A DNA stretch of 64,000 nucleotides from Arenicola marina (taxonomy: Eukaryota; Annelida; Polychaeta; Arenicolidae), in the NCBI GenBank assembly GCA_964019135.1, contig OZ025256.1, forward strand, positions 18,173,911-18,237,910, read 5' to 3'. Below the pieces are notes generated by a model. That model did no database searches and was not told the DNA's origin. It saw only the letters and a list, made by a program, of their open reading frames with translations. Shown here one piece after another: positions 45,146 to 57,781 of this stretch (its first letter is position 1; every line of letters starts with the position of its first letter). The translations under genes were made by a program, and so were the position numbers.

Positions 45146-45409
45146 CTATTCTAGGTCACAGTCTGTAACATTGTCAACAGCTTGACACGTGTTAACAAGA
45201 GAGTGTTGATAGATCTTCTGGCGCTTTCCGTGCAAGTTCATGACCCGCACAGGTATACAGCCCGTGCTAGGATCAACAATCATTTTTGCAACTATCACTT
45301 GCTTGCGTGCGCTGAACGATTTGTTGCCTTCTACCACACCGGTAGTGAAACGAGGATTTCCCTGAACGCGTCCTTTGACGATCATTTCACAATCTGCTGG
45401 GATGTTCAC
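45146..45409 (-). pseudogene. pol remnant: region between protease and reverse transcriptase
   Basis: 87 codons with CEMIVKGRVQGNPR, QVIVAKMIVDPSTGCIPVRV and MNLHGKRQKIYQHSLV, resembling the inter-domain part of gypsy-type pol. It is in a different frame from the next pol piece. Copies differ at a few residues (for example Thr or Arg before CQAV, Ala or Gly in NIPxDC). Confidence 0.65.
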
Positions 45410-45491
45410 TGTCTCGCAGAGCGTGACACGATACAGTAATGTAACTTCTCTTGTGACAGTGATACTGTTCGCCGTTCAGGCTGAGCTAAGG

Positions 45492-45806
45492 TCATATTTT
45501 CAGCGTTGAGAATGCCACGGGGCTGCCTCGTGAAGTCAAGACAAAGCCCCAACCCGTGTTCTTACTGAACTTCCGTCCTCGTCGAAACACAGTCGAACGT
45601 TGTTGGACTGAAGTGTCTGGCACCACGGACTCTTGATTTGTCTCAAAGTCAGTTACGTCCATCCGCGCTAATGCGTCGAAGGCTTCTCTCATCGCGGAAC
45701 TTGCCACCAACTTCTGATTTCGTATATATTCCACCAGTTCTTGTCTTTTGCAACTATAAGCAGATGTTATGGAATCTGCCGGCGAAGCACACCGATCGCC
45801 CTCCAT
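45492..45806 (-). pseudogene. possible gag N-terminal remnant
   Basis: 104 codons from the first ATG after the primer-binding site (about 80-90 nt leader), where gag should begin. No capsid or zinc-knuckle motif is visible, so gag identity rests on position only. The open frame is kept in all copies, with Arg/Trp variation in RRGRKFS. Confidence 0.5.
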
Positions 45807-45882
45807 ATTGGCTTGTCTGCACTGCGAAAGTCACTTCTTACGAGGCTGAATCTCGAATCGCTGGATAGTGCCTTCAAACACT

Positions 45883-45900
45883 ATCCCACCGCTGTCACCA
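45883..45900 (-). promoter_or_regulatory. primer-binding site
   Basis: TGGTGACAGCGGTGGGAT begins one T after the LTR end. From memory it fits the 3' end of animal tRNA-Leu genes (CCCACCGCTGCCA plus CCA) with one mismatch. The tRNA assignment is an inference. Confidence 0.65.
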
Positions 45901-45901
45901 A

Positions 45902-46900
45902 TGTAGCGTTCGAGTGGTATGGTCGCATGCAATGATCCCACCGCTGTCACCAATGTAGCGTTCGAGTGGTATTTTCGCATGCAATGATCCCACCGCTGTC
46001 ACCAATGTAGCGTTCGAGTAGTATGGTCGCATGCAATGTTCAGCAGCAGACAAGCCAATCTTAAAGTTCTGGGATTTATTTTGTAGTGGAATATATATAC
46101 ATCAATCCATCGTGGTGAATGTTAACCCCGATGTTAACCCTGGGTTACAGATGTTAACCCTGGGTTACAGATGTTAACCCTGGGTTACAGATGTTAACCC
46201 TGGGTTACAATGTTAACCCCTGGGTTACAGATGTTAACCCTGGGTTACAGATGTTAACCCTGGGTTACAGATGTTAACCCTAGGTTACAGATGTTAACCC
46301 CGGGTTACAAATGTTAACCCCTGGGTTACCGATGTTAACCCTGGGTTACAGATGTTAACCCCTGGGTTACAGATGTTAACCCTGGATTACATATGTTAAC
46401 CCCTGGGTTACAGATGTTAACCCCGGGTTACAGATGTTACCCCCGGGTTACCGATGTTAACCCCTGGGTTACTGGTAGGCCGGAGCGCTGACTGGATCTG
46501 TCCCTCGCTGGCTGCCTGCCTGACTGACTCTCCCCGGATCGCCCCAGCGGCCCGCTATATATATCCTGAACATGAATATTCATAAGCTGCGCTGCCGTTC
46601 CGCAGACCAGCGTGGACGGCAAAAACCACTGCGTTTAAACACTTCTGTACACGCATATACACCACAACAATCCAGAATACCAACTTAAATGCAAAGTACA
46701 ATCATTCTCCCATCAAAGTCTGGTTCTAGAATAAACAAGTACTCACGCAAAAGAACTTGAACGTACTATTTAAGTAACCGATCCGTCGTAACTACTCTCT
46801 CTCTCTCTCGCTCTGTATCAGAGACTTAGCGCTTCACCCGTACGGGCAATTATCCGTGGTTAAAATAGTCACTATAGTAGACAATCTGTTTTTCGCTACA
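45902..46900 (-). repeat. LTR 2
   Basis: 999 bp. It carries three rather than two copies of the 52-bp LTR-end/PBS segment and a shorter minisatellite. Confidence 0.9.
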
Positions 46901-48548
46901 TTACCCCCTTCTCTGAAAGAGTGTGACCTCACACCTAGATTAACCTATACGAAAAACACAATCGTAAATAACGTGCAGAAAGACACAATACACAGTAAAG
47001 TAACGTTAGAGTCTATAATGTAGGCGCTCGGCGGAATGGGACATCGCCGGCGAACGATTCGAACTGCAGTCTGACTCCGCTACTGCCTCTTCCGCAGCGG
47101 CTGCAGACGTCATCAGGGAGGGGAGACGGCGCTAACGTGGCGGGAGCGACAACTCGACCACCTTGCCGTCCTCTGTCTTGTCCGTCAAGCCTAATATATC
47201 CATGGCCAGCGCTCCATGGGGCTTTCCACAGGTACTTGAGGTAGACAGGCATGTCTGGGACTAGCGCTGGCACCAACTTCAGGCATTCCACTCCACCAGA
47301 AACTTCTGGTAACGTTGCACTTAAGGTTTTACGGACACCCGAATGACCTCCAACACGATGATTATAGACGTACTGGAAGATCTTTGCATGGATCGTTTCT
47401 GGAGATAGCAAACGTTTCACTTGGACACCTGGTTTCTGAGCTTCTGTTTTGTAAAACAAGAGACCACCTAACAGTTCAATGCTGGTGAATCTCGCCCAGT
47501 AGCTTCTCAGCGGCAGCAGCTTTTGCCAGCGGAACTCTTCTGGCAGCTTGCTTGATTGGCGTCGCATCACTGGTATCAATTAAATGCTTCACCAGACTAG
47601 TGCGACCCAAATCGGCTTTAGATTTGGCAAACACATGTGCATATTTGCAGAGCAATTTCTTCACGTCCTTCTGCTGCACTGACGTGAGTTCCAACCTTGA
47701 TTGCTTCCACAGAGTTTCAAGGTGATCAGGAATATCGCTGTCATCTGCACTGCACATGCCGCTATTTTCTTCAAGAGTTTCTTCATCGCCATCTATTCTA
47801 GGTCACAGTCTGTAACATTGTCAACAGCTTGACACCTGTTAACAAGAGAGTGTTGATAGATCTTCTGGCGCTTTCCGTGCAAGTTCATGACCCGCACAGG
47901 TATACAGCCCGTGCTAGGATCAACAATCATTTTTGCAACTATCACTTGCTTGCGTGCGCTGAACGATTTGTTGCCTTCTACCACACCGGTAGTGAAACGA
48001 GGATTTCCCTGAACGCGTCCTTTGACGATCATTTCACAATCTGCTGGGATGTTCACTGTCTCGCAGAGCGTGACACGATAGAGTAATGTAACTTCTCTTG
48101 TGACAGTGATACTGTTCGCCGTTCAGGCTGAGCTAAGGTCATATTTTCAGCGTTGAGAATGCCACGGGGCTGCCTCGTGAAGTCAAGACAAAGCCCCAAC
48201 CCGTGTTCTTACTGAACTTCCATCCTCGTCGAAACACAGTCGAACGTTGTTGGACTGAAGTGTCTGGCACCACGGACTCTTGATTTGTCTCAAAGTCAGT
48301 TACGTCCATCCGCGCTAATGCGTCGAAGGCTTCTCTCATCGCGGAACTTGCCACCAACTTCTGATTTCGTATATATTCCACCAGTTCTTGTCTTTTGCAA
48401 CTATAAGCAGATGTTATGGAATCTGCCGGCGAAGCACACCGATCGCCCTCCATATTGGCTTGTCTGCACTGCGAAAGTCACTTCTTACGAGGTTGAATCT
48501 CGAATCGCTGGATAGTGCCTTTAAACACTATCCCACCGCTGTCACCAA
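46901..48548 (-). mobile_element. internal region 2 (short form)
   Basis: 1648 bp, without the 224-bp duplication. It shares the Trp variant (RRGWKFS) with internal region 3. Confidence 0.88.
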
Positions 48549-49555
48549 TGTAGCGTTCGAGTGGTATTTTCGCATGCAATGATCCCACCGCTGTCACCAA
48601 TGTAGCGTTCGAGTAGTATGGTCGCATGCAATGTTCAGCAGCAGACAAGCCAATCTTAAAGTTCTGGGATTTATTTTGCAGTGGAATATATATACATCAA
48701 TCCATCGTGGTGAATGTTAACCCCGATGTTAACCCTGGGTTACAGATGTTAACCCTGGGTTACAGATGTTAACCCTGGGTTACAATGTTAACCCCGGGTT
48801 ACAGATGTTAACCCCTGGGTTACAGATGTTAACCCTGGGTTACAGATGTTAACCCTGGGTTACAATGTTAACCCCTGGGTTACAGATGTTAACCCTGGGT
48901 TACAGATGTTAACCCTGGGTTACAGATGTTAACCCTGGGTTACAGATGTTAACCCCGGGTTACAAATGTTAACCCCTGGGTTACCGATGTTAACCCTGGG
49001 TTACAGATGTTAACCCCTGGGTTACAGATGTTAACCCTGGATTACATATGTTAACCCCTGGGTTACAGATGTTAACCCCGGGTTACAGATGTTACCCCCG
49101 GGTTACCGATGTTAACCCCTGGGTTACTGGTAGGCCGGAGCGCTGACTGGATCTGTCCCTCGCTGGCTGCCTGCCTGACTGACTCTCCCCGGATCGCCAC
49201 AGCGGCCCGCTATATATATCCTGAACATGAATATTCATAAGGTGCGCTGCCGTTCCGCAGACCAGCGTGGACGGCAACAACCACTGCGTTTAAACACTTC
49301 TGTACACGCATATACACCACAACAATCCAGAATACCAACTTAAATGCAAAGTACAATCATTCTCCCATCAAAGTCTGGTTCTAGAATAAACAAGTACTCA
49401 CGCAAAAGAACTTGAACGTACTATTTAAGTAACCGATCCGTCGTAACTACTCTCTCTCTCTCTCGCTCTGTATCAGAGACTTAGCGCTTCACCCGTACGG
49501 GCAATTATCCGTGGTTAAAATAGTCTCTATAGTAGACAATCTGTTTTTCGCTACA
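48549..49555 (-). repeat. LTR 3
   Basis: 1007 bp, with two LTR-end copies (48549, 48601). Confidence 0.9.
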
Positions 49556-51203
49556 TTACCCCCTTCTCTGAAAGAGTGTGACCTCACACCTAGATTAACC
49601 TATACGAAAAACACAATCGTAAATAACGTGCAGAAAGACACAATACACAGTAAAGTAACGTTAGAGTCTATAATGTAGGCGCTCGGCGGAATGGGACATC
49701 GCCGGCGAACGATTCGAACTGCAGTCTGACTCCGCTACTGCCTCTTCCGCAGCGGCTGCAGACGTCATCAGGGAGGGGAGACGGCGCTAACGTGGCGGGA
49801 GCGACAACTCGACCACCTTGCCGTCCTCTGTCTTGTCCGTCAAGCCTAATATATCCATGGCCAGCGCTCCATGGGGCTTTCCACAGGTACTTGAGGTAGA
49901 CAGGCATGTCTGGGACTAGCGCTGGCACCAACTTCAGGCATTCCACTCCACCAGAAACTTCTGGTAACGTTGCACTTAAGGTTTTACGGACACCCGAATG
50001 ACCTCCAACACGATGATTATAGACGTACTGGAAGATCTTTGCATGGATCGTTTCTGGAGATAGCAAACGTTTCACTTGGACACCTGGTTTCTGAGCTTCT
50101 GGTTTGTAAAACAAGAGACCACCTAACAGTTCAATGCTGGTGAATCTCGCCCAGTAGCTTCTCAGCTGCAGCAGCTTTTGCCAGCGGAACTCTTCTGGCA
50201 GCTTGCTTGATTGGCGTCGCATCACTGGTATCAATTAAATGCTTCACCAGACTAGTGCGACCCAAATCGGCTTTAGATTTGGCAAACACATGTGCATATT
50301 TGCAGAGCAATTTCTTCACGTCCTTCTGCTGCACTGACGTGAGTTCCAACCTTGATTGCTTCCACAGAGTTTCAAGGTGATCAGGAATATCGCTGTCATC
50401 TGCACTGCACATGCCGCTATTTTCTTCAAGAGTTTCTTCATCGCCATCTATTCTAGGTCACAGTCTGTAACATTGTCAACAGCTTGACACCTGTTAACAA
50501 GAGAGTGTTGATAGATCTTCTGGCGCTTTCCGTGCAAGTTCATGACCCGCACAGGTATACAGCCCGTGCTAGGATCAACAATCATTTTTGCAACTATCAC
50601 TTGCTTGCGTGCGCTGAACGATTTGTTGCCTTCTACCACACCGGTAGTGAAACGAGGATTTCCCTGAACGCGTCCTTTGACGATCATTTCACAATCTGCT
50701 GGGATGTTCACTGTCTCGCAGAGCGTGACACGATAGAGTAATGTAACTTCTCTTGTGACAGTGATACTGTTCGCCGTTCAGGCTGAGCTAAGGTCATATT
50801 TTCAGCGTTGAGAATGCCACGGGGCTGCCTCGTGAAGTCAAGACAAAGCCCCAACCCGTGTTCTTACTGAACTTCCATCCTCGTCGAAACACAGTCGAAC
50901 GTTGTTGGACTGAAGTGTCTGGCACCACGGACTCTTGATTTGTCTCAAAGTCAGTTACGTCCATCCGCGCTAATGCGTCGAAGGCTTCTCTCATCGCGGA
51001 ACTTGCCACCAACTTCTGATTTCGTATATATTCCACCAGTTCTTGTCTTTTGCAACTATAAGCAGATGTTATGGAATCTGCCGGCGAAGCACACCGATCG
51101 CCCTCCATATTGGCTTGTTTGCACTGCGAAAGTCACTTCTTACGAGGCTGAATCTCGAATCGCTGGATAGTGCCTTCAAACACTATCCCACCGCTGTCAC
51201 CAA
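49556..51203 (-). mobile_element. internal region 3 (short form)
   Basis: 1648 bp, same length as region 2. It has a Pro variant in LLFYKPEAQ and a CAGCTGCAGCAGC change near 50165. Confidence 0.88.
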
Positions 51204-52085
51204 TGTAGCGTTCGAGTGGTATTTTCGCATGCAATGATCCCACCGCTGTCACCAATGTAGCGTTCGAGTAGTATGGTCGCATGCAATGTTCAGCAGCAGA
51301 CAAGCCAATCTTAAAGTTCTGGGATTTATTTTGTAGCGCTACATACATCAATCCATCGTGGTGAATGTTAACCCCGATGTTAACCCTGGGTTACAGATGT
51401 TAACCCTGGGTTACAGATGTTAACCCTGGGTTACAATGTTAACCCCTGGGTTACAGATGTTAACCCTGGGTTACAGATGTTAACCCTGGGTTACAGATGT
51501 TAACCCTGGGTTACAGATGTTAACCCCGGGTTACAGATGTTAACCCCTGGGTTACCGATGTTAACCCTGGGTTACAGATGTTAACCCCTGGGTTACAGAT
51601 GTTAACCCCGGGTTACAGATGTTACCCCCGGGTTACCGATGTTAACCCCTGGGTTACTGGTAGGCCGGAGCGCTGACTGGATCTGTCCCTCGCTGGCTGC
51701 CTGCCTGACTGACTCTCCCCGGATCGCCACAGCGGCCCGCTATATATATCCTGAACATGAATATTCATAAGCTGCGCTGCCGTTCCGCAGACCAGCGTGG
51801 ACGGCAACAACCACTGCGTTTGAACACTTCTGTACACGCATATACACCACAACAATCCAGAATACCAACTTAAATGCAAAGTACAATCATTCTCCCATCA
51901 AAGTCTGGTTCTAGAATAAACAAGTACTCACGCAAAAGAACTTGAACGTACTATTTAAGTAACCGATCCGTCGTAACTACTCTCTCTCTCTCTCGCTCTG
52001 TATCAGAGACTTAGCGCTTCACCCGTACGGGCAATTATCCGTGGTTAAAATAGTCACTATAGTAGACAATCTGTTTTTCGCTACA
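51204..52085 (-). repeat. LTR 4 (shortest)
   Basis: 882 bp, with fewer minisatellite units. The ATATATATAC segment after TTTGTAG is replaced by CGCTACATAC near 51336, creating an extra internal CGCTACA. Confidence 0.9.
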
Positions 52086-53954
52086 TTACCCCCTTCTCTG
52101 AAAGAGTGTGACCTCACACCTAGATTAACCTATACGAAAAACACAATCGTAAATAACGTGCAGAAAGACACAATACACAGTAAAGTAACGTTAGAGTCTA
52201 TAATGTAGGCGCTCGGCGGAATGGGACATCGCCGGCGAACGATTCGAACTGCAGTCTGACTCCGCTACTGCCTCTTCCGCAGCGGCTGCAGACGTCACCA
52301 GGGAGGGGAGACGGCGCTAACGTGGCGGGAGCGACAACTCGACCACCTTGCCGTCCTCTGTCTTGTCCGTCAAGCCTAATATATCCATGGCCAGCGCTCC
52401 ATGGGGCTTTCCACAGGTACTTGAGGTAGACAGGCATGTCTGGGACTAGCGCTGGCTCTAACTTTATTCGAACTGCAGTCTGGATCCGCTACTGCCTCTT
52501 ACGCAGCGGCTTTAGACGTCATCAAGGAGGGGAGACGGCGCTAACGTGGCGGGAGCGACAACTCGACCACCTTGCCGTCCTCTGTCTTGTCCGTCAAGCC
52601 TAATATATCCATGGCCAGCGCTCCATGGGGCTTTCCACAGGTACTTGAGGTAGACAGGCATGTCTGGGACTAGCGCTGGCACCAACTTCAGGCATTCCAC
52701 TCCACCAGAAACTTCTGGTAACGTTGCACTTTTTTTACGGACACCCGAATGACCTCCAACACGATGATTATAGACGTACTGGAAGATCTTTGCATGGATC
52801 GTTTCTGGAGATAGCAAACGTTTCACTTGGACACCTGGTTTCTGAGCTTCTGTTTTGTAAAACAAGAGACCACCTAACAGTTCAATGCTGGTGAATCTCG
52901 CCCAGTAGCTTCTCAGCGGCAGCAGCTTTTGCCAGCGGAACTCTTCTGGCAGCTTGCTTGATTGGCGTCGCATCACTGGTATCAATTAAATGCTTCACCA
53001 GACTAGTGCGACCCAAATCGGCTTTAGATTTGGCAAACACATGTGCATATATGCAGAGCAATTTCTTCACGTCCTTCTGCTGCACTGACGTGAGTTCCAA
53101 CCTTGATTGCTTCCACAGAGTTTCAAGGTGATCAGGAATATCGCTGTCATCTGCACTGCACATGCCGCTATTTTCTTCAAGAGTTTCTTCATCGCCATCT
53201 ATTCTAGGTCACAGTCTGTAACATTGTCAACAGCTTGACACCTGTTAACAAGAGAGTGTTGATAGATCTTCTGGCGCTTTCCGTGCAAGTTCATGACCCG
53301 CACAGGTATACAGCCCGTGCTAGGATCAACAATCATTTTTGCAACTATCACTTGCTTGCGTGCGCTGAACGATTTGTTGCCTTCTACCACACCGGTAGTG
53401 AAACGAGGATTTCCCTGAACGCGTCCTTTGACGATCATTTCACAATCTGCTGGGATGTTCACTGTCTCGCAGAGCGTGACACGATACAGTAATGTAACTT
53501 CTCTTGTGACAGTGATACTGTTCGCCGTTCAGGCTGAGCTAAGGTCATATTTTCAGCGTTGAGAATGCCACGGGGCTGCCTCGTGAAGTCAAGACAAAGC
53601 CCCAACCCGTGTTCTTACTGAACTTCCGTCCTCGTCGAAACACAGTCGAACGTTGTTGGACTGAAGTGTCTGGCACCACGGACTCTTGATTTGTCTCAAA
53701 GTCAGTTACGTCCATCCGCGCTAATGCGTCGAAGGCTTCTCTCATCGCGGAACTTGCCACCAACTTCTGATTTCGTATATATTCCACCAGTTCTTGTCTT
53801 TTGCAACTATAAGCAGATGTTATGGAATCTGCCGGCGAAGCACACCGATCGCCCTCCATATTGGCTTGTCTGCACTGCGAAAGTCACTTCTTACGAGGCT
53901 GAATCTCGAATCGCTGGATAGTGCCTTCAAACACTATCCCACCGCTGTCACCAA
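52086..53954 (-). mobile_element. internal region 4 (long form)
   Basis: 1869 bp. A small deletion turns CACTTAAGGTTTTACGG into CACTTTTTTTACGG near 52728, and ATATATGCAGAG replaces ATATTTGCAGAG near 53047. Confidence 0.88.
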
Positions 53955-54962
53955 TGTAGCGTTCGAGTGGTATTTTCGCATGCAATGATCCCACCGCTGT
54001 CACCAATGTAGCGTTCGAGTAGTATGGTCGCATGCAATGTTCAGCAGCAGACAAGCCAATCTTAAAGTTCTGGGATTTATTTTGTAGTGGAATATATATA
54101 CATCAATCCATCGTGGTGAATGTTAACCCCGATGTTAACCCTGGGTTACAGATGTTAACCCTGGGTTACAGATGGTCACCCTGGGTTACAATGTTAACCC
54201 CGAGTTACAGATGTTAACCCCTGGGTTACAGATGTTAACCCTGGGTTACAGATGTTAACCCTGGGTTACAATGTTAACCCCTGGGTTACAGATGTTAACC
54301 CTGGGTTACAGATGTTAACCCTGGGTTACAGATGTTAACCCCGGGTTACAGATGTTAACCCCTGGGTTACCGATGTTAACCCCTGGGTTACCGATGTTAA
54401 CCCTGGGTTACAGATGTTAACCCCTGGGTTACAGATGTTAACCCTGGGTTACATATGTTAACCCCTGGGTTACAGATGTTAACCCCGGGTTACAGATGTT
54501 AACCCCTGGGTTACCGATGTTAACCCCTGGGTTACTTGTAGGCCGGAGCGCTGACTGGATCTGTCCCTCGCTGGCTGCCTGCCTGACTGACTCTCCCCGG
54601 ATCGCCACAGCGGCCCGCTATATATATCCTGAACATGAATATTCATAAGCTGCGCTGCCGTTCCGCAGACCAGCGTGGACGCCACAACCACTGCGTTTAA
54701 ACACTTCTGTACACGCATATACACCACAACAATCCAGAATACCAACTTAAATGCAAAGTACAATCATTCTCCCATCAAAGTCTGGTTCTAGAATAAACAA
54801 GTACTCACGCAAAAGAACTTGAACGTACTATTTAAGTAACCGATCCGTCGTAACTACTCTCTCTCTCTCTCGCTCTGTATCAGAGACTTAGCGCTTCACC
54901 CGTACGGGCAATTATCCGTGGTTAAAATAGTCACTATAGTAGACAATCTGTTTTTCGCTACA
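53955..54962 (-). repeat. LTR 5
   Basis: 1008 bp, with a GATGGTCACCC variant unit near 54172 in the minisatellite. Confidence 0.9.
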
Positions 54963-56833
54963 TTACCCCCTTCTCTGAAAGAGTGTGACCTCACACCTAG
55001 ATTAACCTATACGAAAAACACAATCGTAAATAACGTGCAGAAAGACACAATACACAGTAAAGTAACGTTAGAGTCTATAATGTAGGCGCTCGGCGGAATG
55101 GGACATCGCCGGCGAACGATTCGAACTGCAGTCTGACTCCGCTACTGCCTCTTCCGCAGCGGCTGCAGACGTCACCAGGGAGGGGAGACGGCGCTAACGT
55201 GGCGGGAGCGACAACTCGACCACCTTGCCGTCCTCTGTCTTGTCCGTCAAGCCTAATATATCCATGGCCAGCGCTCCATGGGGCTTTCCACAGGTACTTG
55301 AGGTAGACAGGCATGTCTGGGACTAGCGCTGGCTCTAACTTTATTCGAACTGCAGTCTGGATCCGCTACTGCCTCTTACGCAGCGGCTTCAGACGTCATC
55401 AAGGAGGGGAGACGGCGCTAACGTGGCGGGAGCGACAACTCGACCACCTTGCCGTCCTCTGTCTTGTCCGTCAAGCCTAATATATCCATGGCCAGCGCTC
55501 CATGGGGCTTTCCACAGGTACTTGAGGTAGACAGGCATGTCTGGGACTAGCGCTGGCACCAACTTCAGGCATTCCACTCCACCAGAAACTTCTGGTAACG
55601 TTGCACTTAAGGTTTTACGGACACCCGAATGACCTCCAACACGATGATTATAGACGTACTGGAAGATCTTTGCATGGATCGTTTCTGGAGATAGCAAACG
55701 TTTCACTTGGACACCTGGTTTCTGAGTTCTGTTTTGTAAAACAAGAGACCACCTAACAGTTCAATGCTGATGAATCTCGCCCAGTAGCTTCTCAGCGGCA
55801 GCAGCTTTTGCCAGCGGAACTCTTCTGGCAGCTTGCTTGATTGGCGTCGCATCACTGGTATCAATTAAATGCTTCACCAGACTAGTGCGACCCAAATCGG
55901 CTTTAGATTTGGCAAACACATGTGCATATTTGCAGAGCAATTTCTTCACGTCCTTCTGCTGCACTGACGTGAGTTCCAACCTTGATTGCTTCCACAGAGT
56001 TTCAAGGTGATCAGGAATATCGCTGTCATCTGCACTGCACATGCCGCTATTTTCTTCAAGAGTTTCTTCATCGCCATCTATTCTAGGTCACAGTCTGTAA
56101 CATTGTCAACAGCTTGACACCTGTTAACAAGAGAGTGTTGATAGATCTTCTGGCGCTTTCCGTGCAAGTTCATGACCCGCACAGGTATACAGCCCGTGCT
56201 AGGATCAACAATCATTTTTGCAACTATCACTTGCTTGCGTGCGCTGAACGATTTGTTGCCTTCTACCACACCGGTAGTGAAACAAGGATTTCCCTGAACG
56301 CGTCCTTTGACGATCATTTCACAATCTCCTGGGATGTTCACTGTCTCGCAGAGCGTGACACGATACAGTAATGTAACTTCTCTTGTGACAGTGATACTGT
56401 TCGCCGTTCAGGCTGAGCTAAGGTCATATTTTCAGCGTTGAGAATGCCACGGGGCTGCCTCGTGAAGTCAAGACAAAGCCCCAACCCGTGTTCTTACTGA
56501 ACTTCCGTCCTCGTCGAAACACAGTCGAACGTTGTTGGACCGAAGTGTCTGGCACCACGGACTCTTGATTTGTCTCAAAGTCAGTTACGTCCATCCGCGC
56601 TAATGCGTCGAAGGCTTCTCTCATCGCGGAACTTGCCACCAACTTCTGATTTCGTATATATTCCACCAGTTCTTGTCTTTTGCAACTATAAGCAGATGTT
56701 ATGGAATCTGCCGGCGAAGCACACCGATCGCCCTCCATATTGGCTTGTTTGCACTGCGAAAGTCACTTCTTACGAGGCTGAATCTCGAATCGCTGGATAG
56801 TGCCTTCAAACACTATCCCACCGCTGTCACCAA
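54963..56833 (-). mobile_element. internal region 5 (long form)
   Basis: 1871 bp. A one-base deletion near 55727 breaks the integrase-side frame. Gly replaces Ala in NIPxDC, shared with region 6. Confidence 0.88.
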
Positions 56834-57781
56834 TGTAGCGTTCGAGTGGTATTTTCGCATGCAATGATCCCACCGCTGTCACCAATGTAGCGTTCGAGTA
56901 GTATGGTCGCATGCAATGTTCAGCAGCAGACAAGCCAATCTTAAAGTTCTGGGATTTATTTTGTAGTGGAATATATATACATCAATCCATCGTGGTGAAT
57001 GTTAACCCCGATGTTAACCCTGGGTTACAGATGTTAACCCTGGGTTACAATGTTAACCCCGGGTTACAGATGTTAACCTCTGGGTTACAGATGTTAACCC
57101 TGGGTTACAGATGTTAACCCTGGGTTACAATGTTAACCCCTGGGTTACAGATGTTAACCCTGGGTTACAGATGTTAACCCTGGGTTACAGATGTTAACCT
57201 CGGGTTACAGATGTTAACCCCTGGGTTACCGATGTTAACCCTGGGTTACAGATGTTAACCCCTGGGTTACAGATGTTAACCCTGGGTTACATATGTTAAC
57301 CCCTGGGTTACAGATGTTAACCCCTGGGTTACCGATGTTAACCCCTGGGTTACTGGTAGGCCGGAGCGCTGACTGGATCTGTCCCTCGCTGGCTGCCTGC
57401 CTGACTGACTCTCCCCGGATCGCCACAGCGGCCCGCTATATATATCCTGAACATGAATATTCATAAGCTGCGCTGCCGTTCCGCAGACCAGCGTGGACGG
57501 CAACAACCACTGCGTTTAAACACTTCTGTACACGCATATACACCACAACAATCCAGAATACCAACTTAAATGCAAAGTACAATCATTCTCCCATCAAAGT
57601 CTGGTTCTAGAATAAACAAGTACTCACGCAAAAGAACTTGAACGTACTATTTAAGTAACCGATCCGTCGTAACTACTCCCTCTCTCTCTCGCTCTGTATC
57701 AGAGACTTAGCGCTTCACCCGTACGGGCAATTATCCGTGGTTAAAATAGTCACTATAGTAGACAATCTGTTTTTCGCTACA
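56834..57781 (-). repeat. LTR 6
   Basis: 948 bp. The minisatellite contains the TTAACCTCTGGG and TTAACCTCGGG variants that are also found in LTR 8. Confidence 0.9.

Larger units (their letters stand above)
44030..45901 (-). mobile_element. internal region 1 (long form)
   Basis: 1872 bp, carrying a 224-bp tandem duplication in its 3' part (two copies of the segment with CTCCATGGGGCTTTCCACAG). Open pieces on the minus strand are 45806-45492, 45409-45146, 45110-44829 and 44932-44408. Confidence 0.88.
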
